From an uncultured Clostridia bacterium (GTDB lineage: Bacteria > Bacillota > Clostridia > Oscillospirales > CAG-272), in contig CANTEM010000018.1 in the NCBI GenBank assembly GCA_947652805.1, positions 1 through 13,016 of the forward strand: DNA of 13,016 nucleotides. Reading direction: 5' to 3'. The number at the start of each line of letters is the position of its first letter. Position 1 is the first letter of the stretch. The notes under the pieces were generated by a model that searched no databases, had not been told where the DNA came from, and saw nothing but the letters and a program-made list of their open reading frames with translations. The translations under genes and the position numbers were made by a program. Below are positions 6,692 through 13,016 of the stretch, in pieces.

Positions 6692-6720
6692 TTGCAATGA
6701 ACGCCGGAATATGGTACAAT
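6692..6720 (+). promoter_or_regulatory. Strong sigma-A promoter for radA and probably the downstream genes
   Basis: -35 TTGCAA (6692-6697) and -10 TACAAT (6715-6720) have a 17-base spacer ending ATGG, which gives an extended -10 (TGGTACAAT). Transcription would start near 6727. That leaves almost no leader before a GTG at 6733 but about 30 bases before the TTG at 6757. Confidence 0.87.
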
Positions 6721-6743
6721 ACTATATAACTTGTGTTGCAGAA

Positions 6744-6748
6744 AGAGG
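6744..6748 (+). promoter_or_regulatory. Ribosome binding site supporting a TTG start for radA
   Basis: AGAGG ends eight bases before TTG 6757-6759. Together with the predicted transcription start near 6727 it favours TTG over the in-frame GTG at 6733. Confidence 0.65.
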
Positions 6749-6756
6749 TGCGGCTT

Positions 6757-8169
6757 TTGAAATCCCCGAAAGAAGTTTATGTTTGTTCAGAATGTGATTT
6801 TCAAAGTCCCAAGTGGTATGGGCAATGCCCGTCCTGCAGCGCATGGAACACATTTCAAAAAGAGACATATAAACCGCCGGCAGCTTCCGGCGCTGTGCGG
6901 TCCGGTCGGAGACCGGGTTCCGGGGAAAAAGCGGTTCCGTTTTCCGAAATGGAATCTGTGGATTGCCATCGGATGCTGACCGGTATCGGAGAATTGGATC
7001 GGGTGTTGGGCGGCGGTCTGGTGCTGGGCAGTGCGGTTCTGCTTGCAGGAGAACCGGGAATCGGAAAATCCACCATGCTGATGCAGCTTTGCGGACGGGC
7101 GGGACGGGAGTATAAGATCCTTTATATTTCCGGAGAAGAATCCAGAGGACAACTGAAGCTGCGTGCAAAACGGCTGGGTGTGGAAAACGCCGATATCCTT
7201 GTTCTTACGGAAACGGAAGTGGAAGCCGCTATTGCTGAATATGACAGGATCTCTCCGGATGTTGTGATCGTGGATTCCATACAGACTATGGTCAGCGACG
7301 AATCCGCTTCTTCCGCAGGAAGCACTACACAGGTACGGGAATGCGCCTCCCGGTTTATCCGGTGCGCCAAAGCGGACGGGGCGGCAGTCATTATGGTAGG
7401 ACATGTCAATAAGGAAGGGGGCATTGCCGGTCCCAAGGTGCTGGAGCATATGGTAGACGCGGTGCTTTCCTTTGAAGGAGAGCGCAGCCAAAGCTACCGG
7501 ATTGTCCGTGCTGTGAAAAACCGGTACGGCTCCACCAATGAAATCGGTGTGTTTGAAATGACGGACGCCGGACTTACAGAAGTGGACAACCCATCGGAAA
7601 TGCTTCTTACCGGGCGTCCGATCGGCGTGTCCGGCAGCTGCGCGGTGTGTACCATGGAGGGAACGCGCCCGATCATTGTAGAAATTCAGGCGCTGGTAAC
7701 GCCGACTTCCTATCCGTCACCCAAACGGGTTGCAGACGGAATTGATTTCAACCGGATGTGTCTGCTTCTTGCGGTATTGGAAAAACGGCTGGGTTTGCGG
7801 TTCTCTGCCAATGATGTTTATTTGAATGTTGTGGGCGGATTGCGTATTGATGAACCGGCAGCGGATGCGGCGATCGCACTTGCCCTTTGTTCCAGCATCA
7901 AGGATATTCCGGTGCCCCACGATATGATTGTCGCGGGAGAGGTAGGGCTTTCCGGCGAGGTACGGGCAGTATCTTTCGCCAAGGAGCGGGCTAAGGAAGC
8001 AGTACGTATCGGGTTTACCCGGGCGGCGCTTCCGAAACGGGGAATGGCGCGGTATCCGATCGATGTGAAAGGCTGCGATGTGTTTCCCGTCTCCGGCGTA
8101 TATGATTTTCTTGTTTTGCTATCCAAATCTGCAAAGCAGGGAAAAAATGAAAATGAGCAAACAATATAA
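6757..8169 (+). CDS. radA: DNA repair protein RadA
   Basis: RadA (Sms) is a RecA-like ATPase and branch-migration helicase that processes recombination intermediates in DNA repair and transformation. The 470-aa protein from TTG 6757 has all expected parts: a zinc finger with C10-x-x-C13 and C24-x-x-C27 (YVCSEC, CPSC), a Walker A motif GEPGIGKST at 98-106, a Walker B-like VVIVDS at 169-174, the RadA-specific KNRYG motif at 254-258 (usually KNRFG), and a C-terminal Lon-protease-like domain from about 290 with YLNVVGGLRIDEPAADAA at 355-372. The N-terminus MKSPKEVYVCSEC fits the family, supporting the TTG start. In many Firmicutes radA sits next to disA or clpC; here it lies between a CwlD-like amidase and a lysyl-tRNA synthetase. 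It has a strong promoter at 6692-6720 and probably heads the operon. Confidence 0.97.
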   Translation: MKSPKEVYVCSECDFQSPKWYGQCPSCSAWNTFQKETYKPPAASGAVRSGRRPGSGEKAVPFSEMESVDCHRMLTGIGELDRVLGGGLVLGSAVLLAGEPGIGKSTMLMQLCGRAGREYKILYISGEESRGQLKLRAKRLGVENADILVLTETEVEAAIAEYDRISPDVVIVDSIQTMVSDESASSAGSTTQVRECASRFIRCAKADGAAVIMVGHVNKEGGIAGPKVLEHMVDAVLSFEGERSQSYRIVRAVKNRYGSTNEIGVFEMTDAGLTEVDNPSEMLLTGRPIGVSGSCAVCTMEGTRPIIVEIQALVTPTSYPSPKRVADGIDFNRMCLLLAVLEKRLGLRFSANDVYLNVVGGLRIDEPAADAAIALALCSSIKDIPVPHDMIVAGEVGLSGEVRAVSFAKERAKEAVRIGFTRAALPKRGMARYPIDVKGCDVFPVSGVYDFLVLLSKSAKQGKNENEQTI

Positions 8170-8202
8170 TACTATATACTATAGATTTTGAGGTAAAGTT
8201 TC

Positions 8203-10242
8203 ATGCATTGGTCAGAAAAGATTGCACAGGAAATCGTTAAGAGAAATCCGGACAAGCCGGAGTATGTCTGCGCGGCGGGAATCAGTCCCTCCGGTTCCAT
8301 CCATATCGGAAATTTCCGGGATGTGGCTACCAGTTATTTTGTTGTGCGCGCGCTGCGTAAAATGGGCAAAAAAGCACGGCTGCTTTTTTCCTGGGATGAG
8401 TTTGACAGACTGCGTAAAATCCCGGTAAATGTTGCCGCAGTGGACGGGGACATGGAAAAGTATATCGGATATCCCTATGTGGATGTTCCGAATCCCTTTG
8501 CGGACGCGGTGGAGTATCCGACTTTTGCCGCCCACTTTGAAAAGGAATTTATGGACAGTATCGCCAAATTCGGTATCGACATGGATTACCGGTATCAGGC
8601 GGATATGTACCGCAGCGGCAAATATATGGAGCATATTCTGCACGCTCTGAGAAAGCGGGGAGAGATTTTTGATATCATTGACAGCCACCGTACCCAGGAC
8701 GCAGCCCCCGGCGAGCGGGAAGCATATTATCCGGTAAGCATTTACTGCCCCCAGTGCCACAGAGATACAACAAAGATCCAGAGCCTTTCCGATGACTGCA
8801 CGGTAGCAGAGTACACTTGTGTATGCGGACATGCCGGCACCTTTGACTTTACAAAGGATTTTAACTGCAAGCTTGCCTGGAAGATCGACTGGCCCATGCG
8901 CTGGATGTATGAAGGCGTAGACTTTGAGCCGGGCGGAAAGGATCACGCAAGCATCAACGGAAGCTACGACACCAGTAAGCATATTTCCAAAGAGATTTTC
9001 GGATATGAAGCGCCGATTTTCCAGGGCTATGAATTTATCGGTATCAAAGGGACAACCGGAAAAATGTCCGGTTCTTCCGGACTGAATCTCACTCCGGAAA
9101 CCTTGCTCCGCCTGTACCAGCCTGAGGTGATTCTGTGGCTGTATTCCAAAACGGATCCCATGAAAGCCTTTGATTTCTGCTTTGACGACGGTATCCTGCG
9201 GCAGTATTTTGAATTTGACAAAATGTATACTGCCTGTGCAGAGGGCACCGCAGATGAACGCACCCAGGAAATCATGTATAATACCACGGTAGAGGGACAT
9301 ACGGTTATTCCGGTGCCCATGGGGCATCTGGTACAGCTTGGTTCCATTGTCAACTTCAACGTGCCTATGCTGGAGACGATATTCCAAAAGATCGGCACGC
9401 CGTATTGTCTGGATCAGTTCCAGGACAGACTGGATAAAGCCCGGTACTGGCTGGAGCAGTGTGCACCGGATCAGATGAACCGTCTGCGTCGGACGCGGAA
9501 CTTTGCAGTATATAATGCCCTTAATGAAGCGGAAAAGAAAGAAATCGCCCTCCTCCATAAATATTTGTCTGCCGGCGGGTTCGATTTGGACGCACTGAAC
9601 AGCGAGCTGTATGCAATTCCCAAGCAGGTATTTGGAGAGGATCTCCCGGAAAAGGAACTGAAAGGGGTACAGCGCACATTTTTCTCTAATGTGTACAAAC
9701 TGCTTTTGGATAAAGAAAAAGGCCCCCGTCTGTATCTGTTCCTGTATGCCATTGACGCAGAAAGCTATGTAAAGCTGCTCGATTTCTCCTACGGGCAGAC
9801 GGAGGAGGAAATTGCTATGGACAAGCAGTTGGAGGAAGAGGCTGCTGCAAAGGAAGAGGCAGTCGCGCTAAAGCGGGAATACGGTGAGCCGGATCCGGTT
9901 GCACCGATTAAAGATGAAATCACTATGGAGGATTTCGACAAAATAGATCTGCGGGTTTGTCAGATCGTGAAAGCGGCAGAGATCCGCAAGTCTGCCAACT
10001 GTCTGAAGCTGACGCTGGACGACGGCACCGGTAAGGAGCGGGTGATTGTTTCCAGCATCAAGCACGATTACACAACGGACGAGCTGGTAGGTAAGAAAAT
10101 CATTGTGCTTGCCAATTTGAAATCCGCGCGTTTCAGCGGTGTTACCAGCGAAGGAATGCTGCTTGCGGCAACCAATAATGCCTGCGGATGTCAGGTGATT
10201 TTTGTGGACGATATTGTTCCTGTAGGAACTGCCATCCGATAA
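8203..10242 (+). CDS. lysK: Class I lysyl-tRNA synthetase with C-terminal Trbp111-type domain
   Basis: This enzyme charges tRNA-Lys with lysine at the expense of ATP. It is the class I (archaeal-type, tRNA-synt_1f) enzyme rather than the class II LysS found in most bacteria. Landmarks are HIGN at 34-37 (SGSIHIGNF), the KMSxS loop KMSGS at 287-291, and a zinc-binding insertion with C182-x-x-C185 and C206-x-C208 near 180-212. The catalytic and anticodon-binding body runs to about 535. A charged Glu/Lys/Ala-rich linker (about 536-570) leads to an OB-fold tRNA-binding domain at 573-679 (ITMEDFDKIDLRVCQIV, VIVSSI, VGKKIIVLANLK, SEGMLLAA), the Trbp111/EMAP type known from the C-terminus of bacterial MetRS. 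This makes the protein 679 aa, longer than ordinary class I LysRS of about 500-550 aa. It starts at ATG 8203 behind GAGG with a 9-base spacer, 33 bases after radA. Frame and motifs are intact throughout. Confidence 0.95.
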   Translation: MHWSEKIAQEIVKRNPDKPEYVCAAGISPSGSIHIGNFRDVATSYFVVRALRKMGKKARLLFSWDEFDRLRKIPVNVAAVDGDMEKYIGYPYVDVPNPFADAVEYPTFAAHFEKEFMDSIAKFGIDMDYRYQADMYRSGKYMEHILHALRKRGEIFDIIDSHRTQDAAPGEREAYYPVSIYCPQCHRDTTKIQSLSDDCTVAEYTCVCGHAGTFDFTKDFNCKLAWKIDWPMRWMYEGVDFEPGGKDHASINGSYDTSKHISKEIFGYEAPIFQGYEFIGIKGTTGKMSGSSGLNLTPETLLRLYQPEVILWLYSKTDPMKAFDFCFDDGILRQYFEFDKMYTACAEGTADERTQEIMYNTTVEGHTVIPVPMGHLVQLGSIVNFNVPMLETIFQKIGTPYCLDQFQDRLDKARYWLEQCAPDQMNRLRRTRNFAVYNALNEAEKKEIALLHKYLSAGGFDLDALNSELYAIPKQVFGEDLPEKELKGVQRTFFSNVYKLLLDKEKGPRLYLFLYAIDAESYVKLLDFSYGQTEEEIAMDKQLEEEAAAKEEAVALKREYGEPDPVAPIKDEITMEDFDKIDLRVCQIVKAAEIRKSANCLKLTLDDGTGKERVIVSSIKHDYTTDELVGKKIIVLANLKSARFSGVTSEGMLLAATNNACGCQVIFVDDIVPVGTAIR

Positions 10243-10266
10243 AGCAAGGGCGCAGAAAGGGTGCAT

Positions 10267-11088
10267 ATGACAAAAACGAGAAAACGCAGGGGGTATGATC
10301 GGTTCCTGAATATACTGTACATTGTTTGCGGCGGATTTGCTTTTATCGCTTATTTCAGCTATTTCATCAAGCTGCTGATCTGGACGGAAGGAACGCTCTC
10401 CTATGTCGCAGCGATTTTAGCAATACTGGTTTCAGGAATCCCCTTGTTTTTCAAGCGGATATGGGAACGGATCATTCCAAAAAAGGTATTTTTTGTACTA
10501 AAAAATATTTTTGCATGGGGTATGTGCTTTTATATGGTGACCTTCTGCATCCTGTGCGCGTATATTTTCGGAACGAACAGCATGCAGGTTCATCCTGAGG
10601 ATCTGAACGAAGAAACTGTGTTTGTGGTATACGGTGCAGGGCTGCGAGGGGAACGTCCCGGCAGCGTGCTGCGCAAGCGGCTGAACAAGACTGTGGAATA
10701 TATGGAAGAGATCCCCGGTTCAGTATGTATCGTTACAGGCGGGCAGGGACCGGATGAGGTGATATCCGAGGCGCAGGCTATGAAAAATTATTTGGTGGAT
10801 GAAAAAGGGATCGACCCAGAACGCATTTATATGGATGATGCGTCGGGAAATACCATTGAAAATATTAAAAACGCGCTGGATATTATGGAGGACGCAGGTA
10901 TGGCTGATTATAAAATCGTGTCGGTGTCCAATGCGTTCCATATTCCTCGGATCAAGCTGATCTGTGCCCGGCTCCATTGCAAGAGTGAATTTATATTGGC
11001 AAAGGATCCAAACCCATATGCATTGTTTTCGGCGCTTGTGCGGGAATATATGTCATATGGAAAGCTGCTTCTGCTGGGTACGGAGTAA
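10267..11088 (+). CDS. YdcF/ElyC-like DUF218 membrane protein
   Basis: This is a 273-aa protein of the YdcF / SanA / ElyC (DUF218) family, whose E. coli members are linked to cell-envelope integrity; the biochemical activity is not firmly known. A basic start (TKTRKRRGYDR) is followed by hydrophobic segments at about 13-37, 44-62 and 76-102, predicting three membrane spans, then a DUF218 domain from about 116 to 265. Family features are VFVVYGAGLRGERPGSVLRKR at 118-138 (an acidic or polar site residue usually follows the first strand), VTGGQGPDE at 156-164, ISEAQAMKNYL at 166-176, the NTIEN turn at 195-199 and VSNAFHIPR at 220-228. The ATG at 10267-10269 has AGAAAGG six bases upstream; GTG 10261 is a less likely alternative. 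It follows lysK by 24 bases, consistent with one transcript. Confidence 0.88.
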   Translation: MTKTRKRRGYDRFLNILYIVCGGFAFIAYFSYFIKLLIWTEGTLSYVAAILAILVSGIPLFFKRIWERIIPKKVFFVLKNIFAWGMCFYMVTFCILCAYIFGTNSMQVHPEDLNEETVFVVYGAGLRGERPGSVLRKRLNKTVEYMEEIPGSVCIVTGGQGPDEVISEAQAMKNYLVDEKGIDPERIYMDDASGNTIENIKNALDIMEDAGMADYKIVSVSNAFHIPRIKLICARLHCKSEFILAKDPNPYALFSALVREYMSYGKLLLLGTE

Positions 11089-11115
11089 GGAAGGTCATCA
11101 CGCGTGGAGATGAAT

Positions 11116-11784
11116 ATGAAAAATATCTGTTATATTATAGGGGCTTCCGTTACGGAAGGGATGTACATAGACCGCAGGGAAGGCGATTTGATCATTGCGG
11201 CAGATGCAGGCTTTGCTGCCTTGGAAAAGGCAGGAGTCAGTGCGGATCTTGCTGTAGGCGATTTTGATTCTCTGGGACATGTGCCGAAAATTGAAAAAAC
11301 GATCTGTCATCCTGTGGATAAGGATGATACGGACACCGCTCTTGCTCTTGCAGAGGGGATGAAAAAAGGATATCGAAATTTTATCATTTACGGGGGTCTT
11401 GGTGGGCGCTTAGATCACACGGTAGCCAATTTGCAGAACTGTGCCGGTGCGGCGGATCATGGAGCAGTATGCTGGCTATGGGGCGAAGAAAATGCTGCGT
11501 GCATTTTTGGTGACGGTGAACTTCGCTTTGAAGCAGAAAAATCCGGTATGGTATCTGTTTTTGCGGCAGACCGTGCCGCGGGTGTAACACTGCAGGGATT
11601 GAAGTTTCCTCTGGATAATGTGTGCCTGACCAGTACGGTTCCCATTGGTGTGAGCAATGAATTTACAGGTGTAGAAAGTTTCATCCGAGTTGTAGACGGC
11701 ACGCTGATCGTCATGTGGAACGAGGATGCGGAATCCTTTGTGAATCGGATCCGCGGCATATGCGACGGGGAAAATGCAGTATGA
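11116..11784 (+). CDS. thiN: Thiamine pyrophosphokinase (thiamine diphosphokinase)
   Basis: ThiN transfers pyrophosphate from ATP to thiamine, making the cofactor thiamine diphosphate directly, typically in salvage. The 222-aa protein has the family motifs ADAG at 29-32, GDFDS at 48-52, DKDDTD at 68-73 (Mg/ATP binding), GGLGGRLDH at 93-101, and the thiamine-side loop GVSNE at 178-182 in the C-terminal beta domain. ATG 11116 is chosen because GGAG (11106-11109) lies six bases upstream. A GTG at 11104 with AAGGAAGG nine bases upstream is a real alternative and would add four residues. No TPP riboswitch is visible upstream, as expected if the gene is transcribed from the operon. It is 27 bases after the YdcF-like gene and overlaps the next gene by four bases. 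Confidence 0.94.
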   Translation: MKNICYIIGASVTEGMYIDRREGDLIIAADAGFAALEKAGVSADLAVGDFDSLGHVPKIEKTICHPVDKDDTDTALALAEGMKKGYRNFIIYGGLGGRLDHTVANLQNCAGAADHGAVCWLWGEENAACIFGDGELRFEAEKSGMVSVFAADRAAGVTLQGLKFPLDNVCLTSTVPIGVSNEFTGVESFIRVVDGTLIVMWNEDAESFVNRIRGICDGENAV

Positions 11785-12434
11785 TACAGGGAGCGATTTT
11801 TGATTGCGACGGTACATTATTTGACTCTATGTATCTATACCGTAACTTTTGCCGCAGATATCTTGCAGACAAAGGTATAGAATCAAAGCAGGATTTAGAT
11901 GAAACTGTCCGGTATATGGGGATCATGGCTGCTGCTGAATATATCCGGTGCACATATAACATTGCGGGTACGGCAAAGCAGATTGTGCAGGAATGGAATC
12001 ATATTTTAGAGAAGGCTTATTTTTACGAGATACGGCTACGCCCCGGGGTTCGGGAACTGGTTGCGGCATTATATAACCGGGATATTCCTATGTGTGTTGC
12101 TACTGCTACGGATCGGTATTTGGTTGAAGCTGCGCTACGGCGGGAAGGGATATTGAACTGCTTTGGGGATATCACAACCTGCGGAGAAGTGGGCGCAGGC
12201 AAGGAACAGCCGGATGTATTTTTACGTGCACTGGAAATTCTCGGGACGGATGCGGCGTCTACCTGGGTTTTTGAGGATGCCCGGCACGCTGTGTTTACTG
12301 CAAAGAAATGCGGATTTTCTGTATGCGCAGTGTTTGACGAAGACGAGCAGGATCATATAGTGGAAATTAAAGAAAAAAGCGATATTTATCTGGAAAGCTT
12401 TGCGGATTTTCCGTTGCAAAGGCTTTTTATATAA
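11781..12434 (+). CDS. HAD-superfamily phosphatase (phosphoglycolate-phosphatase-like)
   Basis: This 217-aa haloacid-dehalogenase hydrolase belongs to the group with an alpha-helical cap in position 1, including phosphoglycolate phosphatase, beta-phosphoglucomutase and PpaX. Motif I is D8-C-D10-GTLFDS with the aspartyl nucleophile, motif II is T108 in CVATATDR, motif III is K141 in GAGKEQPD, and motif IV is E165-D166 in VFEDARHA. The cap helices span about 16-85. The substrate is not readable; a small sugar phosphate or 2-phosphoglycolate is plausible. The ATG at 11781-11783 shares bases with the thiN stop (ATGA overlap), indicating translational coupling; a longer frame from 11715 lies inside thiN and is rejected. 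No terminator is seen in the 32 bases before the GH94 gene. Confidence 0.9.
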   Translation: MIQGAIFDCDGTLFDSMYLYRNFCRRYLADKGIESKQDLDETVRYMGIMAAAEYIRCTYNIAGTAKQIVQEWNHILEKAYFYEIRLRPGVRELVAALYNRDIPMCVATATDRYLVEAALRREGILNCFGDITTCGEVGAGKEQPDVFLRALEILGTDAASTWVFEDARHAVFTAKKCGFSVCAVFDEDEQDHIVEIKEKSDIYLESFADFPLQRLFI

Positions 12435-12466
12435 GAATATACGATAAGAGAGGGCAGAACAAACCT

Positions 12467-13016
12467 ATGAAGTACGGCTATTTTAACGATGCAGACAGGG
12501 AATATGTGATCACACGACCGGATACGCCATATCCCTGGATCAACTATCTCGGAAGCGAGGATTTCTTTTCGCTCATGTCCAACACCTCCGGCGGATACTG
12601 CTTTTACCGGGACGCCCGGATGCTGCGTATGACCCGGTATCGGTATAACAATGTGCCTACCGACGCAGGCGGACGGTATTTTTATATTAACGACGGCGGC
12701 TTTGTGTGGACCCCCGGATGGATGCCGGTCAAAGCGCCCTACGATACTTACGAATGCCGCCACGGCATGGGATATACGACCATTACATCCAGTGCAAAGG
12801 GGCTTTCCGTATCCCAGACCTCCTTTGTGCCTCTGGGAGATACCTGCGAGGTTCACCGGCTGAAAATCCGCAACGACAGCAGCCGGAAAAAAGAAATCAA
12901 GCTGTTTTCGTTTGTAGAGTTTTGTCTGTGTTCTATTCTAACAAAGTCGGGATACTTTTTCAACGCATGGCTTTCATTTTATCGAAAAATAGCATATAAT
13001 AAGAGAGGACATTGGA
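12467..13016 (+). CDS. GH94 glycoside phosphorylase, cellobiose-phosphorylase type: 5' part, apparently interrupted
   Basis: The first 154 codons (12467-12928) match the N-terminal beta-sandwich of GH94 cellobiose-phosphorylase-type enzymes, which split beta-linked disaccharides with phosphate to give a sugar 1-phosphate. Features include MKYGYFNDADREYVITRPDT, PWINYLGSEDFFSLMSNT at 23-40, TRYRYNNVPTDAGGRYFYI at 56-74, YECRHGMGYT at 95-104 and FSFVEFCL at 147-154. The family normally continues Trp-Asn-Ala and reaches about 800 aa. Here the frame stays open to the window edge but after codon 154 reads CSILTKSGYFFNAWLSFYRK, which has no resemblance to GH94, and base composition turns AT-rich. 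The simplest reading is an insertion or junction at about 12930. The ATG has AGAGAGGG 12 bases upstream, a long spacing. The gene lies 32 bases after the HAD gene. Confidence 0.85.
   Translation, partial: MKYGYFNDADREYVITRPDTPYPWINYLGSEDFFSLMSNTSGGYCFYRDARMLRMTRYRYNNVPTDAGGRYFYINDGGFVWTPGWMPVKAPYDTYECRHGMGYTTITSSAKGLSVSQTSFVPLGDTCEVHRLKIRNDSSRKKEIKLFSFVEFCLCSILTKSGYFFNAWLSFYRKIAYNKRGHW
12931..13016. mobile_element. Possible end of an inserted element (only the edge visible)
   Basis: From about base 12931 the sequence no longer encodes GH94 and becomes AT-rich. It contains a perfect TATAAT (12995-13000) with a weak -35 17 bases upstream (12972-12977, TTTCAT), and then AAGAGAGGA (13001-13009), a ribosome-binding-like stretch, as if a new gene began just past the edge. 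Without the other end I cannot see inverted repeats or a target duplication and cannot name an element. An assembly chimera is the main alternative. Confidence 0.35.

Noticed and set aside
8161..8190. TATAAT and TATACT boxes between radA and lysK
   Set aside because: No -35 element is found at a suitable distance; this is simply an AT-rich intergenic stretch.
8212..9558. A 448-codon minus-strand open frame opposite the lysyl-tRNA synthetase gene
   Set aside because: It is a shadow of a gene with complete class I LysRS motifs, with no family features and no ribosome binding site that I could support.
11089..11115. TPP riboswitch upstream of thiN
   Set aside because: Only 27 bases separate thiN from the preceding gene and no TPP-aptamer consensus is present.
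12414..12443. TTGCAA with TATACG 18 bases downstream, before the GH94 gene
   Set aside because: The -10 is poor and transcription would begin inside the ribosome binding site, so a real promoter here is unlikely.
12442..13009. The direct repeat ATAAGAGAGG at about 12444 and 13000 as a target duplication
   Set aside because: Both copies are purine-rich ribosome-binding-like sequences, and the second lies well inside the foreign-looking segment, not at its border.

Overview
The window looks like a stretch of ordinary chromosome from a Gram-positive, probably spore-forming member of the Clostridia (Firmicutes), perhaps a gut Oscillospirales or Lachnospirales species. This rests on strong GGAGG-type ribosome binding sites, sigma-A promoters with 17-base spacers, GTG/TTG starts, a CwlD-like germination amidase, RadA, Hsp33, a ThiN-type thiamine pyrophosphokinase and a cellobiose-phosphorylase-type GH94 gene. 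By eye, coding GC is near one half; the first 220 bases and the last ~85 bases are clearly more AT-rich. Species-level assignment is not possible from the sequence alone.

Layout. Bases 1-220 hold the 3' end of a small unrecognised plus-strand gene. It converges on a minus-strand block through a bidirectional terminator (219-263). The minus-strand block, read from right to left, is a XerC/D-type tyrosine recombinase (3954-5027), a class III PLP aminotransferase with a near-consensus promoter (2461-3831), a Gfo/Idh/MocA oxidoreductase (1230-2363), a terminator-like hairpin, and hslO/Hsp33 (275-1156). A divergent promoter region (5028-5185) separates this from the plus-strand block. That block starts with an unrecognised integral membrane protein in its own promoter-terminator cassette (5115-5838). 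It continues with a CwlD-like amidase (5919-6668), radA (6757-8169), a class I lysyl-tRNA synthetase (8203-10242), a YdcF/DUF218 membrane protein (10267-11088), thiN (11116-11784), a HAD phosphatase overlapping thiN by 4 bases (11781-12434) and the first 154 codons of a GH94 phosphorylase (from 12467). The GH94 similarity stops abruptly near base 12930.

How the genes relate. From radA to the HAD gene the spacing is tight (33, 24 and 27 bases, then an overlap), with no internal terminator seen. A single housekeeping transcript from the strong promoter at 6692-6720 is therefore plausible: DNA repair, lysine charging, an envelope-associated function, thiamine diphosphate synthesis and a small phosphatase. 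The aminotransferase and oxidoreductase are probably co-transcribed and may act on the same small molecule, but the substrate cannot be read from the sequence.

Most interesting points: (1) the lysyl-tRNA synthetase is the class I (archaeal-type) enzyme and carries a C-terminal Trbp111/EMAP-type tRNA-binding domain like that of bacterial MetRS; (2) the GH94 gene seems to be interrupted by unrelated AT-rich sequence about 86 bases before the right edge, suggesting a mobile-element insertion or an assembly junction; (3) the stand-alone membrane protein at 5186-5785 belongs to no family I recognise. I saw no CRISPR array, tRNA, rRNA, complete insertion sequence, toxin-antitoxin pair or defence system, and no clear previously undescribed multi-gene system.
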